NCBI GenBank assembly: GCA_002431865.1
Contig: DJEI01000056.1
Coordinates: forward strand, 1-22,323
Direction of reading: 5' to 3'
Source: Lachnospiraceae bacterium UBA5902
GTDB lineage: Bacteria; Bacillota; Clostridia; Lachnospirales; Lachnospiraceae
DNA: 22,323 bases
Positions 7,705-14,568 of this stretch are shown one piece after another; within the stretch, counting starts at the first letter, position 1, and each line of letters begins with the position of its first letter. The notes beneath the pieces are model-generated. The model worked only from the letters and a program-made list of their open reading frames with translations. It ran no database searches and was not told the origin of the DNA. Position numbers and translations under genes: made by a program.

Positions 7705-8895
7705 ATGGCAAAACGTGTAATATGGATCGTACTTGACAGTGCAGGAATCGGAGCGGAACCGGACGCAGATAAGTTCGGCGATGTTGGTTCCGATACATTT
7801 GGACATATTTTAGAGACATATCCAGATGCAAAATTCGACAATCTGACGAAGCTTGGACTTCGGGCGATTGAGAAGACATCGTTTTACGATGCAGCAACAA
7901 AAAATGATGTGATTGGTGTATATGGAAAGGCACAGGAGTTATCCAACGGCAAGGACACGACAACCGGACACTGGGAAATGATCGGGATTCATACAAAACA
8001 TGCATTCCCGACGTATCCAAATGGATTCCCACAGGAGATTATCGATGCATTTATTGAGCAGACCGGTTGTGGAGCTATCTATGGAAACAAAGTTGCGTCC
8101 GGAATTCCGATCATTGCGGAATACGGGGAAGAACACATGAAGACCGGATATCCGATCGTTTATACGTCGGCGGATTCAGTATTCCAGATTGCAGCGTCCG
8201 AGGAGAAAGTCGGACTCCCGAGATTATATGAGATGTGCGAGATCGCAAGAAAGATTCTGGTCGGCGAGCATGGCGTCGGACGCGTGATCGCGAGACCATT
8301 TGTACGAAAAGGTGATGGGTTCGAGCGTACGAGCAACCGGCGTGACTATGCGTTAGAACCATCGGAACACAATGTGCTGGTGCATCTGGCAGATGCGGGC
8401 GTGCGGGTATGCGGTGTCGGCAAGATCAGTGATATCTTCCACGGCAGCGGTATCTGCGCTTCGGTGCATACGACCGGAAATACCGATGGCATGCAGAAGA
8501 CGCTTGACTATATGCAGACAGAACCGGAGGGACTGATCTTCACGAATCTGGTTGATTTTGATATGAAATACGGACACCGCCGGGATACGCTCGGCTATAA
8601 GAATGCGCTCGAAGAATTCGATGCATGGCTGCCGAAGCTGTATGCGCAGATGACGGATGAAGATATTTTGATCGTGGATGCCGATCATGGCTGTGATCCG
8701 ACATTTAAGGGAACCGACCACACACGGGAATATATCCCAATTCTGATGTATGGAAAGGGATTGAAGCAGGGAACGGATCTTGGCACGAGACCGACCTTTG
8801 CGGATATTGGAAAGACCGTGGAGGAGTACCTGCTTGGAAGCTGTGTGGACGATGCGGAGGCAATCGGGAAGAGTTTCTTAAAAGATATCATGTAG
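7705..8895 (+). CDS. deoB: Phosphopentomutase
   Basis: DeoB moves the phosphate between C1 and C5 of ribose or 2-deoxyribose, linking nucleoside breakdown to the pentose phosphate pathway. The 396-aa length is typical. Alkaline-phosphatase-fold metal motifs are visible: IVLDSAGIGAEPDA at the N-terminus, GKDTTTGHWEMIG (residues about 88-100) with the phospho-accepting Thr, and the C-terminal VDADHGCDPTFKGTDHTREYIP, which I mark only by its His and Asp ligands. AAAGGA 10 nt upstream sets the ATG. The next gene makes its substrate. Confidence 0.97.
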   Translation: MAKRVIWIVLDSAGIGAEPDADKFGDVGSDTFGHILETYPDAKFDNLTKLGLRAIEKTSFYDAATKNDVIGVYGKAQELSNGKDTTTGHWEMIGIHTKHAFPTYPNGFPQEIIDAFIEQTGCGAIYGNKVASGIPIIAEYGEEHMKTGYPIVYTSADSVFQIAASEEKVGLPRLYEMCEIARKILVGEHGVGRVIARPFVRKGDGFERTSNRRDYALEPSEHNVLVHLADAGVRVCGVGKISDIFHGSGICASVHTTGNTDGMQKTLDYMQTEPEGLIFTNLVDFDMKYGHRRDTLGYKNALEEFDAWLPKLYAQMTDEDILIVDADHGCDPTFKGTDHTREYIPILMYGKGLKQGTDLGTRPTFADIGKTVEEYLLGSCVDDAEAIGKSFLKDIM

Positions 8896-8919
8896 CTACG
8901 ACACAGGGGGTGACGTAAG

Positions 8920-10326
8920 ATGTATCGAATGTACGATATGATCATGAAGAAACGGAGCGGTGCAGAGCATACCGCAGATGAAATCCGTTTTATCGTGGAA
9001 GGATTTACGAAGGGAGAAATCCCGGATTATCAGATGAGTGCGTGGCTGATGTGTGTCTACTACAAAGGCATGACGCACGACGAGACCTGCGCACTGACAC
9101 ATGCGATGGCGGAAAGCGGCGACCGGCTCAGCCTTGCAGCCATCCATGGTGTGAAGGTGGATAAACACAGTACCGGAGGTGTCGGGGACAAGACGACATT
9201 TATTGTGGCTCCGATCCTCGCAAGTCTGGGTGTACCGGTTGCGAAGATGAGTGGCAGAGGACTCGGGCACACGGGCGGTACGATTGATAAGTTAGAGGCA
9301 ATTCCGGGATTCTGCGTGAGCATTCCGGAGACAGAATTTATGGAACACGTCAATTCCATGAAGCTGGCACTCGTCGGACAGACCGGCGATCTGGCACCGG
9401 CAGATAAGAAGATCTATGCGCTGCGCGATGTGACGGCGACGGTCGACAGTCTGCCACTCATTGCATCTTCTATTATGAGCAAGAAGCTTGCGGCAGGAGC
9501 GGATGCAATCGTGCTGGATGTGAAATGTGGCAGCGGCGCATTTATGAAGAACGAGGCAGATGCGAAGGCACTCGCACAGATCATGGTCGATATCGGCAAA
9601 TCCGCAGGCAGGACGTGTTATGGTGTGATTACCGATATGAACGAACCGCTCGGCTGCAAGGTCGGCAATGCACTTGAAGTGATCGAGGCGGTGCAGGTGT
9701 TGTCGATGAAGGATGTGAGGCCATATCTGGAACCGTATGCGGATGAGAAATCGGATTCGGTATTGGCTGGAGAGAATAACCGTTCCACCCGCGAGGGCTA
9801 TGACAGGCATGGCATTAGCCGTCTGCTTATCGTATCACTCACATTGGCGGCATATATGTACATGGCGGCAGGAAAATCCGATGATTTTGAAGCTGCGAAG
9901 GCACAGTGTGAAAAAGCAATCGAGAGCGGTGCGGCACTCGCCAAGTTCAAAGAGTTCGTCGAAGCGCAGGGCGGCGATGGCCGTTACATCGACGATGTGA
10001 ACAGATTCCAGCTCACGGCAAACTGTGTGCCGATCGTCTGTGAAGAAGATGGATATCTGACATCCTGCAACACAAGCGAGGTTGGCATGGTGAACCTGAT
10101 CTTAGGCGGCGGCCGTGCGACGAAGGACAGCACGATCAACTTAGGTGTCGGACTTGATATCAGAAAGCATCTGGGCGATGCGGTGCGAAAAGGCGACGTG
10201 CTTGCCTATATGTATATCGATGATATGGGCGTATTTGAAGAAGCAGAGAAACGGTTGCTTGGGGCGTATACGATTTCGAAAGAAATTGTGCAGTCGGAGG
10301 CAATCGTCAAAAATATAGTACAATAA
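8920..10326 (+). CDS. pdp: Pyrimidine-nucleoside phosphorylase with an internal insertion
   Basis: This enzyme splits uridine, deoxyuridine or thymidine with phosphate to the base and (deoxy)ribose-1-phosphate, which DeoB then uses. The family signature KHSTGGVGDKTT and SGRGLGHTGGTIDKLEAIPG are intact, as are the substrate-contacting Arg, Ser and Lys in LRDVTATVDS and SSIMSKKLA. The C-terminal domain is complete (INLGVGLDIRKHLGDAV). At 468 aa it is about 30 residues longer than usual. The extra length lies near residues 262-300, where a short Gly-rich loop (GEGPDDL-like) in relatives is replaced by a charged stretch running MKDVRPYLEP to GYDRHGIS. AGGGGGTGA at 8904 or so sets the start, 24 nt after deoB. 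Confidence 0.93.
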   Translation: MYRMYDMIMKKRSGAEHTADEIRFIVEGFTKGEIPDYQMSAWLMCVYYKGMTHDETCALTHAMAESGDRLSLAAIHGVKVDKHSTGGVGDKTTFIVAPILASLGVPVAKMSGRGLGHTGGTIDKLEAIPGFCVSIPETEFMEHVNSMKLALVGQTGDLAPADKKIYALRDVTATVDSLPLIASSIMSKKLAAGADAIVLDVKCGSGAFMKNEADAKALAQIMVDIGKSAGRTCYGVITDMNEPLGCKVGNALEVIEAVQVLSMKDVRPYLEPYADEKSDSVLAGENNRSTREGYDRHGISRLLIVSLTLAAYMYMAAGKSDDFEAAKAQCEKAIESGAALAKFKEFVEAQGGDGRYIDDVNRFQLTANCVPIVCEEDGYLTSCNTSEVGMVNLILGGGRATKDSTINLGVGLDIRKHLGDAVRKGDVLAYMYIDDMGVFEEAEKRLLGAYTISKEIVQSEAIVKNIVQ

Positions 10327-10333
10327 TGATTCT

Positions 10334-10349
10334 GGCGGATGCAACCGCC
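10334..10349 (+). other. Small GC hairpin before purE
   Basis: GGCGG (10334-10338) pairs perfectly with CCGCC (10345-10349) around a 6-nt loop. There is no T-run after it, so it is not a standard terminator. It sits directly before the purE Shine-Dalgarno TAAGGAGG and could stabilise the 5' end of a processed mRNA or modulate initiation. Confidence 0.35.
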
Positions 10350-10369
10350 GACTAAGGAGGAAAAATAAC

Positions 10370-10858
10370 ATGAGAGTAGCAGTGATTATGGGTTCCACAA
10401 GTGACCTTCCAAAGGTAGAGCCAGCAATTAAGATTCTGAAGGACTATGGCGTACAGGTTGATGTGCGTTGCCTGTCAGCACATCGTGCACATGCAGGACT
10501 TTCCGCATTTATCGAGGAAGCAAATGGAAATGGTACAGAAGTATTTATTACAGCCGCAGGTATGGCAGCAGCACTTCCGGGCGTTGTTGCAAGTCAGACC
10601 GTACTTCCGGTCATCGGTGTTCCAATCTCCGGTTCGGTGCTTGATGGACAGGATGCACTTTACTCTATCGTGCAGATGCCATCCGGAATCCCGGTTGCAA
10701 CGGTAGCAATCAACGGCGCAAAGAATGCTGCATATCTTGCATTGCAGATTATCGGTATACAGCACAAGGAAGTACAGGAAAAGCTCCTTGCAGAGAGAAA
10801 GCAGATGGAAGAAAGCGCCATGAAGGCAAACGAAGAAGTGATTGCAAAATACAACTAA
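10370..10858 (+). CDS. purE: N5-carboxyaminoimidazole ribonucleotide mutase
   Basis: PurE catalyses the carboxyl shift that makes CAIR in de novo purine synthesis. The 162-aa protein has the family landmarks IMGSTSDLPKV at the start, the SAHRAH active-site segment (residues about 36-41), AGMAAALPGVVAS, and the closing LDGQDALYSIVQMPSGIPV and ATVAINGAKNAAYLA. The pattern is closer to bacterial class I (mutase) enzymes than to AIR carboxylases, though AGMAAALPG differs from the common AGGAAHLPG. AAGGAGG 9 nt upstream sets the ATG. No other pur gene is in the window. It lies 43 nt after pdp. Confidence 0.93.
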   Translation: MRVAVIMGSTSDLPKVEPAIKILKDYGVQVDVRCLSAHRAHAGLSAFIEEANGNGTEVFITAAGMAAALPGVVASQTVLPVIGVPISGSVLDGQDALYSIVQMPSGIPVATVAINGAKNAAYLALQIIGIQHKEVQEKLLAERKQMEESAMKANEEVIAKYN

Positions 10859-10900
10859 GACAAGTTGCAGTCACAACACCAAATTTTAACAAAATATCAT

Positions 10901-10929
10901 TTTACTTTGCGTGGTATATCAAGTATAAT
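10901..10929 (+). promoter_or_regulatory. Sigma-A type promoter for pspA
   Basis: TTTACT (10901-10906) and a perfect TATAAT (10924-10929) are 17 nt apart, with AT-rich sequence upstream. Transcription would start near 10936, about 45 nt before the pspA ATG. I see no sigma-54 (GG-N10-GC) element, so unlike enterobacterial psp this gene looks housekeeping-driven. Confidence 0.65.
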
Positions 10930-10981
10930 GAAACTATCGTGAGTACACGAAGTACGAGAATTACAGGAGGGTTTTATTACA

Positions 10982-11665
10982 ATGGGAATTTTACAGAGAT
11001 TTAAAGACATTATGGCTTCAAATATCAACGCACTTCTGGATAAAGCAGAAGATCCTGAGAAGATGATCGATCAGACACTCCGCAATCTGACAAAGGATCT
11101 GGGAGAGGTTAAAAAAGAGACTGCTGCTGTTATGGCAGATGAGCAGAGATGCAAGCGTGAGCTTGATGAGGTAAATTCTGAGATTACAAAGATGCAGGCA
11201 TACGCAGAGAAGGCACTTCTTGCCGGAAATGAAGCAGATGCCATGAAGTTCCTGGAGCAGAAGAACCAGCTTACAGCAAAGCAGGTAAGCTTACAGCAGA
11301 CGTATGATGTTGCTGCTGCAAATGCAATGAAGATGCGTCAGATGCATGACAAACTTGTAACGGATATCAATCAGCTTGACTCCCGCCGTGATGCGATCAA
11401 GGCGAAGATGAAGGTTGCAAAGACACAGAACCGCCTGAACAAGATGACAAACAATCTGACAGACTCTGCAAGCAGCATGGCTGCCTTTGATCGTATGGAA
11501 GCAAAGGCAAACGCAATGCTCGATCAGGCAAATGCCATGACCGAACTGAATCAGACTACACAGGAGAGTGGCATCGACAGTTTAGCAGCCAAGTATGATG
11601 CAGCTCCAAACGCAGCTGTACAGGATGAGCTGGCAGCGATGAAGGCAAAGCTGGGTTTACAGTAA
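10982..11665 (+). CDS. pspA: PspA/IM30 family envelope-stress protein
   Basis: PspA/IM30 proteins bind the inner face of the membrane, form ESCRT-III-like oligomers and limit proton leakage under envelope stress. The 227-aa protein begins MGILQRFKDIMASNINALLD, the amphipathic N-terminal helix typical of the family, and is then almost wholly coiled-coil from about residue 25 to 180 (heptad-rich, many Lys, Glu and Gln). The C-terminal tail is Ala-rich. AGGAGG at 10965-10970 precedes the ATG. A clear promoter lies upstream. No pspB, pspC or liaI-like partner is adjacent. Instead pcrA follows after only 4 nt. Confidence 0.92.
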   Translation: MGILQRFKDIMASNINALLDKAEDPEKMIDQTLRNLTKDLGEVKKETAAVMADEQRCKRELDEVNSEITKMQAYAEKALLAGNEADAMKFLEQKNQLTAKQVSLQQTYDVAAANAMKMRQMHDKLVTDINQLDSRRDAIKAKMKVAKTQNRLNKMTNNLTDSASSMAAFDRMEAKANAMLDQANAMTELNQTTQESGIDSLAAKYDAAPNAAVQDELAAMKAKLGLQ

Positions 11666-11669
11666 AACG

Positions 11670-13949
11670 ATGCCGGGATTAAATGAGAAACAGTCAGAGG
11701 CCTGTTGTACAACCGACGGGCCTTTACTTATTTTAGCGGGTGCGGGTTCTGGAAAGACCAGAGTCATTACGCACCGGATCGCATATCTGATCGATGAGAT
11801 GTCAGTCAATCCATACAATATACTGGCAATCACATTTACGAACAAGGCTGCGGCAGAGATGCGGGAACGAGTAGACAATCTGGTAGGATTTGGCGCGGAG
11901 AGTGTGTGGGTGTCAACCTTCCATTCCATGTGCGTGCGGATCCTACGGAAACATATTGACAAGATCGGTGGAACAAGCAGTTTCACGATCTATGATGCAA
12001 GTGAACAGAAGACAGTTGTAAAAGAAGTGCTGAAATATCTGCAATTAGACCCGAAGCTCTATCCGGAACGGGCGATGCTTTCCGCGATATCGAAGGCAAA
12101 GGAAGGGTACATGACACCGGACGATTATGAGAAAGCACATGCGGCAAGCTTCCGGGATCAGAAGATTGCAGAGGTTTATCGGGAGTATCAGAAGCGTCTG
12201 CAGAGCAACAATGCGCTTGATTTTGATGATCTGATCTTCAAAGCGATCTTCCTTTTTGAGACGAATCCGGATGTGCTTGCTGAATATCAGACACGGTTTA
12301 AGTACATTATGGTGGACGAGTATCAGGATACGAATCATACACAGTTTATATTGGTGAAGATGCTGGCGGCGAAATACCGGAATTTGTGCGTCGTGGGTGA
12401 TGATGACCAGAGTATTTATAAATTCCGTGGTGCCAACATCTATAATATCCTGAATTTTGAGGAAGAATATCCGGATGCCAAGGTAGTAAAACTGGAGCAG
12501 AACTATCGTTCCAAGGCGAATATCTTAAATTCTGCAAATGCGGTGATCGCGAATAACGAGGGCAGAAAGGATAAACGCCTCTGGACAGAGCAGGAGGATG
12601 GTGAGAAGGTAACATTTACCCGGTACGGCACGGAGTACGAGGAGGCAAATGGTGTTGCGTCCCGGATCAAGACCTTGAAGAATCAGGGGGTATCACTCGA
12701 TGATATCGCAATCTTGTATCGTACCAATGCGCAGTCCCGTGTGCTTGAGGAAAAACTTCTGTATGAGAATCTTCCATATAAAATCTATGGTGGACAGAAC
12801 TTCTACGGAAGAAAGGAAATCATGGATCTCGTAAGCTATCTGAAGGTGCTCGCAAACCCGGTCGATGATCAGGCAATCAAGCGTATCATCAATGTACCGA
12901 AGCGTGGTATTGGTGCGACGACCGTGGATAAGCTTGATATGTATGCGCAGTCCAATGGATATAATCTGTATGATGCACTGTTAGATATCGATGAAGTACC
13001 TGGCATGACACGAAATGTAGAGAAGATCCGTAAGTTTACGGATATGATGGAAGGCTTTAAGGCGCGTCTGATACATGGCGAATTCATCAGTGAAGTGTTC
13101 GATGCAATCATGGATGAAAGCGGATATCGCGAAGCGCTGGAGGCGGAAGCTACGGATGAAGCGCGTACCCGGTTGGATAACTTAGAGGAATTAAAAAATA
13201 AGATCGTTACCTATGAGGAGAGTGCGGAAGTGCCAACATTGACCGGGCTTCTCGAGGATATTGCGCTGGTGGCAGATACCGAGGAGGAAGATGAGGATGG
13301 TGTGCCAACGGCAAAGGTGACGCTGATGACCTTACATAGCGCGAAAGGCTTGGAGTTTCCGTATGTATTTATGACTGGTATGGAAGAACGGTTATTCCCA
13401 AGTGGCATGTCACTGGATTCCGATGATCCAGATGCACTTGAAGAGGAGCGGAGACTTTGCTATGTCGGAATCACACGTGCAATGGAGAAGCTGTATATGA
13501 CGGCTGCCGGACAGCGGATGGTGCATGGTTCGACGAATTTCGAGGAAGTATCGCGTTTTGTTAAGGAGATTCCGAAGCATTATCTGGAGTACGAAGAGAA
13601 GGCGTTTGGTTATACACCGGCGAATATGGATCGGATTCCGTCGAAAAAGCCTGCAGAACAGGTAATCCAGTTAAAGGCATATGGCAGGAACAATCCGTAT
13701 ACGCGATCTGCTGCGTCAAATGCAAACCCAAGTGCGAATCCGGGATTTGGAAAGGCATTTCCGATGGGGAATACAGCGTCGGCACTGGTTAGTTATGAGG
13801 TCGGAGACAGGGTACGCCATATCAAATTTGGAAATGGCGAGGTAATCGATGTGATTCCATCGGGCGGAGATCAGGAAATCGTTGTAAATTTTGACCGGGT
13901 TGGAGAAAAACATTTATTTGCATCGCTTGTAAAAATGAAAAAGTTGTAA
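11670..13949 (+). CDS. pcrA: UvrD/PcrA-type superfamily 1A DNA helicase
   Basis: A 3'-5' ATP-dependent helicase for nucleotide excision repair, replication conflicts and removal of recombinase from DNA. All SF1A motifs are visible: the Q motif at Gln8, Walker A AGAGSGKT (residues 23-30), Walker B VDEYQDTNHTQ (about 215), GDDDQSIYKFRGA (about 243), LEQNYRS, TLHSAKGLEF (about 553) and CYVGITRAME (about 597). The C-terminus (GDRVRHIKFGNGEVIDV) matches the PcrA Tudor-like domain that contacts RNA polymerase. It starts 4 nt after pspA. An in-frame TGA at 11640 and no alternative start codon after it make 11670 the only start, leaving an N-terminus a few residues shorter than usual and no good Shine-Dalgarno. 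Confidence 0.95.
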   Translation: MPGLNEKQSEACCTTDGPLLILAGAGSGKTRVITHRIAYLIDEMSVNPYNILAITFTNKAAAEMRERVDNLVGFGAESVWVSTFHSMCVRILRKHIDKIGGTSSFTIYDASEQKTVVKEVLKYLQLDPKLYPERAMLSAISKAKEGYMTPDDYEKAHAASFRDQKIAEVYREYQKRLQSNNALDFDDLIFKAIFLFETNPDVLAEYQTRFKYIMVDEYQDTNHTQFILVKMLAAKYRNLCVVGDDDQSIYKFRGANIYNILNFEEEYPDAKVVKLEQNYRSKANILNSANAVIANNEGRKDKRLWTEQEDGEKVTFTRYGTEYEEANGVASRIKTLKNQGVSLDDIAILYRTNAQSRVLEEKLLYENLPYKIYGGQNFYGRKEIMDLVSYLKVLANPVDDQAIKRIINVPKRGIGATTVDKLDMYAQSNGYNLYDALLDIDEVPGMTRNVEKIRKFTDMMEGFKARLIHGEFISEVFDAIMDESGYREALEAEATDEARTRLDNLEELKNKIVTYEESAEVPTLTGLLEDIALVADTEEEDEDGVPTAKVTLMTLHSAKGLEFPYVFMTGMEERLFPSGMSLDSDDPDALEEERRLCYVGITRAMEKLYMTAAGQRMVHGSTNFEEVSRFVKEIPKHYLEYEEKAFGYTPANMDRIPSKKPAEQVIQLKAYGRNNPYTRSAASNANPSANPGFGKAFPMGNTASALVSYEVGDRVRHIKFGNGEVIDVIPSGGDQEIVVNFDRVGEKHLFASLVKMKKL

Positions 13950-14022
13950 ATCACGGTAGAAATATCGGATAAGCTGTGGTAAAATTAGTTTATCAGTAGC
14001 GATGAAAGGAAGGTAGAAAACT

Positions 14023-14277
14023 ATGAAAAAGTGTTGTGACGAAGTAAAAGTTGTAAAAGAAGACGAATGCGTGACAGAAGCAAAAAACGCGTTTTTCTCT
14101 GTTGCATTGATCGTTGGTATTCTGACAATCATCGTAGGTATCTGCGTAGCAGTTTATAAGTACCTGACACCAGATTACTTAGATGATTTTGACGATTACG
14201 ATGATGACTTTGATGATAGCTTCTTTGATGATGACGATGCAGAGACATCCACAGAGGAGAAGAAGGACGAAGAATAA
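14023..14277 (+). CDS. Small single-span membrane protein with Asp-rich tail
   Basis: This 84-aa protein has a short N-terminus with Cys4, Cys5 and Cys16, one hydrophobic segment at about residues 24-48 (FFSVALIVGILTIIVGICVA), and then a tail in which 20 of the last 35 residues are Asp or Glu. Basic residues just after the helix are few (one Lys), so orientation is unclear. GGAAGG before the ATG gives a good start, and a strong terminator follows, so it is a real gene. A possible -10 (TAAAAT, 13980-13985) suggests its own promoter, without a convincing -35. I do not recognise a family with known function. It might bind cations or act as a charged membrane anchor. Confidence 0.75.
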   Translation: MKKCCDEVKVVKEDECVTEAKNAFFSVALIVGILTIIVGICVAVYKYLTPDYLDDFDDYDDDFDDSFFDDDDAETSTEEKKDEE

Positions 14278-14300
14278 AACGTACTTCGGAAGATGGTTAC

Positions 14301-14339
14301 AAAAGCCTGCCGCATCAGAATTGATGTGGCAGGCTTTTT
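14301..14339 (+). terminator. Strong intrinsic terminator
   Basis: AAAAGCCTGCCGCATC (14301-14316) pairs with 14323-14338 over 16 bp, with one G-U pair, around an AGAATT loop, and the descending arm ends in TTTTT. The A-run on the other side lets it work in both directions. It closes the unit containing the small acidic protein and insulates the adhesin gene. Confidence 0.93.
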
Positions 14340-14384
14340 GCGTTTTAATAGTCAAAAAAAACACAAATTTATAGGAGTGATATG

Positions 14385-14413
14385 TTGAAAACACAAGCAC
14401 TTTGATGTAAAAT
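14385..14413 (+). promoter_or_regulatory. Near-consensus sigma-A promoter for the adhesin gene
   Basis: TTGAAA (14385-14390) and TAAAAT (14408-14413) are separated by exactly 17 nt, each 5 of 6 matches to consensus. Transcription would begin near 14420, giving a leader of about 150 nt. It lies between a strong terminator and the adhesin gene, so it is the only plausible promoter for that gene. Confidence 0.7.
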
Positions 14414-14419
14414 ATTATG

Positions 14420-14543
14420 CGATAGTGGACTACTGTCGATATAAAAATAGAACAGTAATAATTCATAACTTAACTTTACTCTGAACAGAGGGATGTCAGA
14501 GCTTATCATAGATGGTTCCAATGCATAAATGCGAGGATGCATT
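14420..14543 (+). promoter_or_regulatory. Structured adhesin leader with competing inverted repeats
   Basis: CGATAGT (14420-14426) pairs with ACTGTCG (14432-14438, one G-U), right at the predicted transcription start. The same ACTGT can instead pair with ACAGT at 14452-14456. Further on CTCT pairs with AGAG around GAAC, or CTCTG (14480-14484) with CAGAG about 13 nt downstream. AATGCAT (14520-14526) pairs perfectly with ATGCATT (14537-14543), ending 11 nt before the Shine-Dalgarno GGAGG (14555-14559). It does not match a riboswitch class I know, including c-di-GMP-I. The first repeat could also be a DNA operator. Confidence 0.4.
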
Positions 14544-14568
14544 AAAAAGAAAATGGAGGATGGAGTTT

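Noticed and set aside
10930..10952. Possible GTAC...GTAC hairpin with a GAA in the loop before pspA, resembling the pyrC-pyrF units
   Set aside because: Only four pairs form, and it lacks the outer stem, the TTTAGGAT segment and the mini-ORF. The resemblance is too slight.
10859..10981. Sigma-54 promoter expected for a psp operon
   Set aside because: No GG-N10-GC element is present. A sigma-A promoter explains the region.
14382..14405. Seven-codon ORF (MLKTQAL) with an AGGAG before it
   Set aside because: It overlaps the -35 and spacer of the adhesin promoter, so it would not be on that transcript, and it lies after a strong terminator. Chance is the simpler reading.
14493..14528. Eleven-codon ORF (MSELIIDGSNA) in the adhesin leader
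   Set aside because: The purine run abuts the ATG with no proper spacing, and nothing else supports translation. A leader peptide remains possible but unsupported.
14512..14568. Upstream ATG adding 19 residues to the adhesin
   Set aside because: It has no Shine-Dalgarno and would place a charged stretch before the signal peptide. The ATG at 14569 has GGAGG at good spacing and starts a standard signal peptide.
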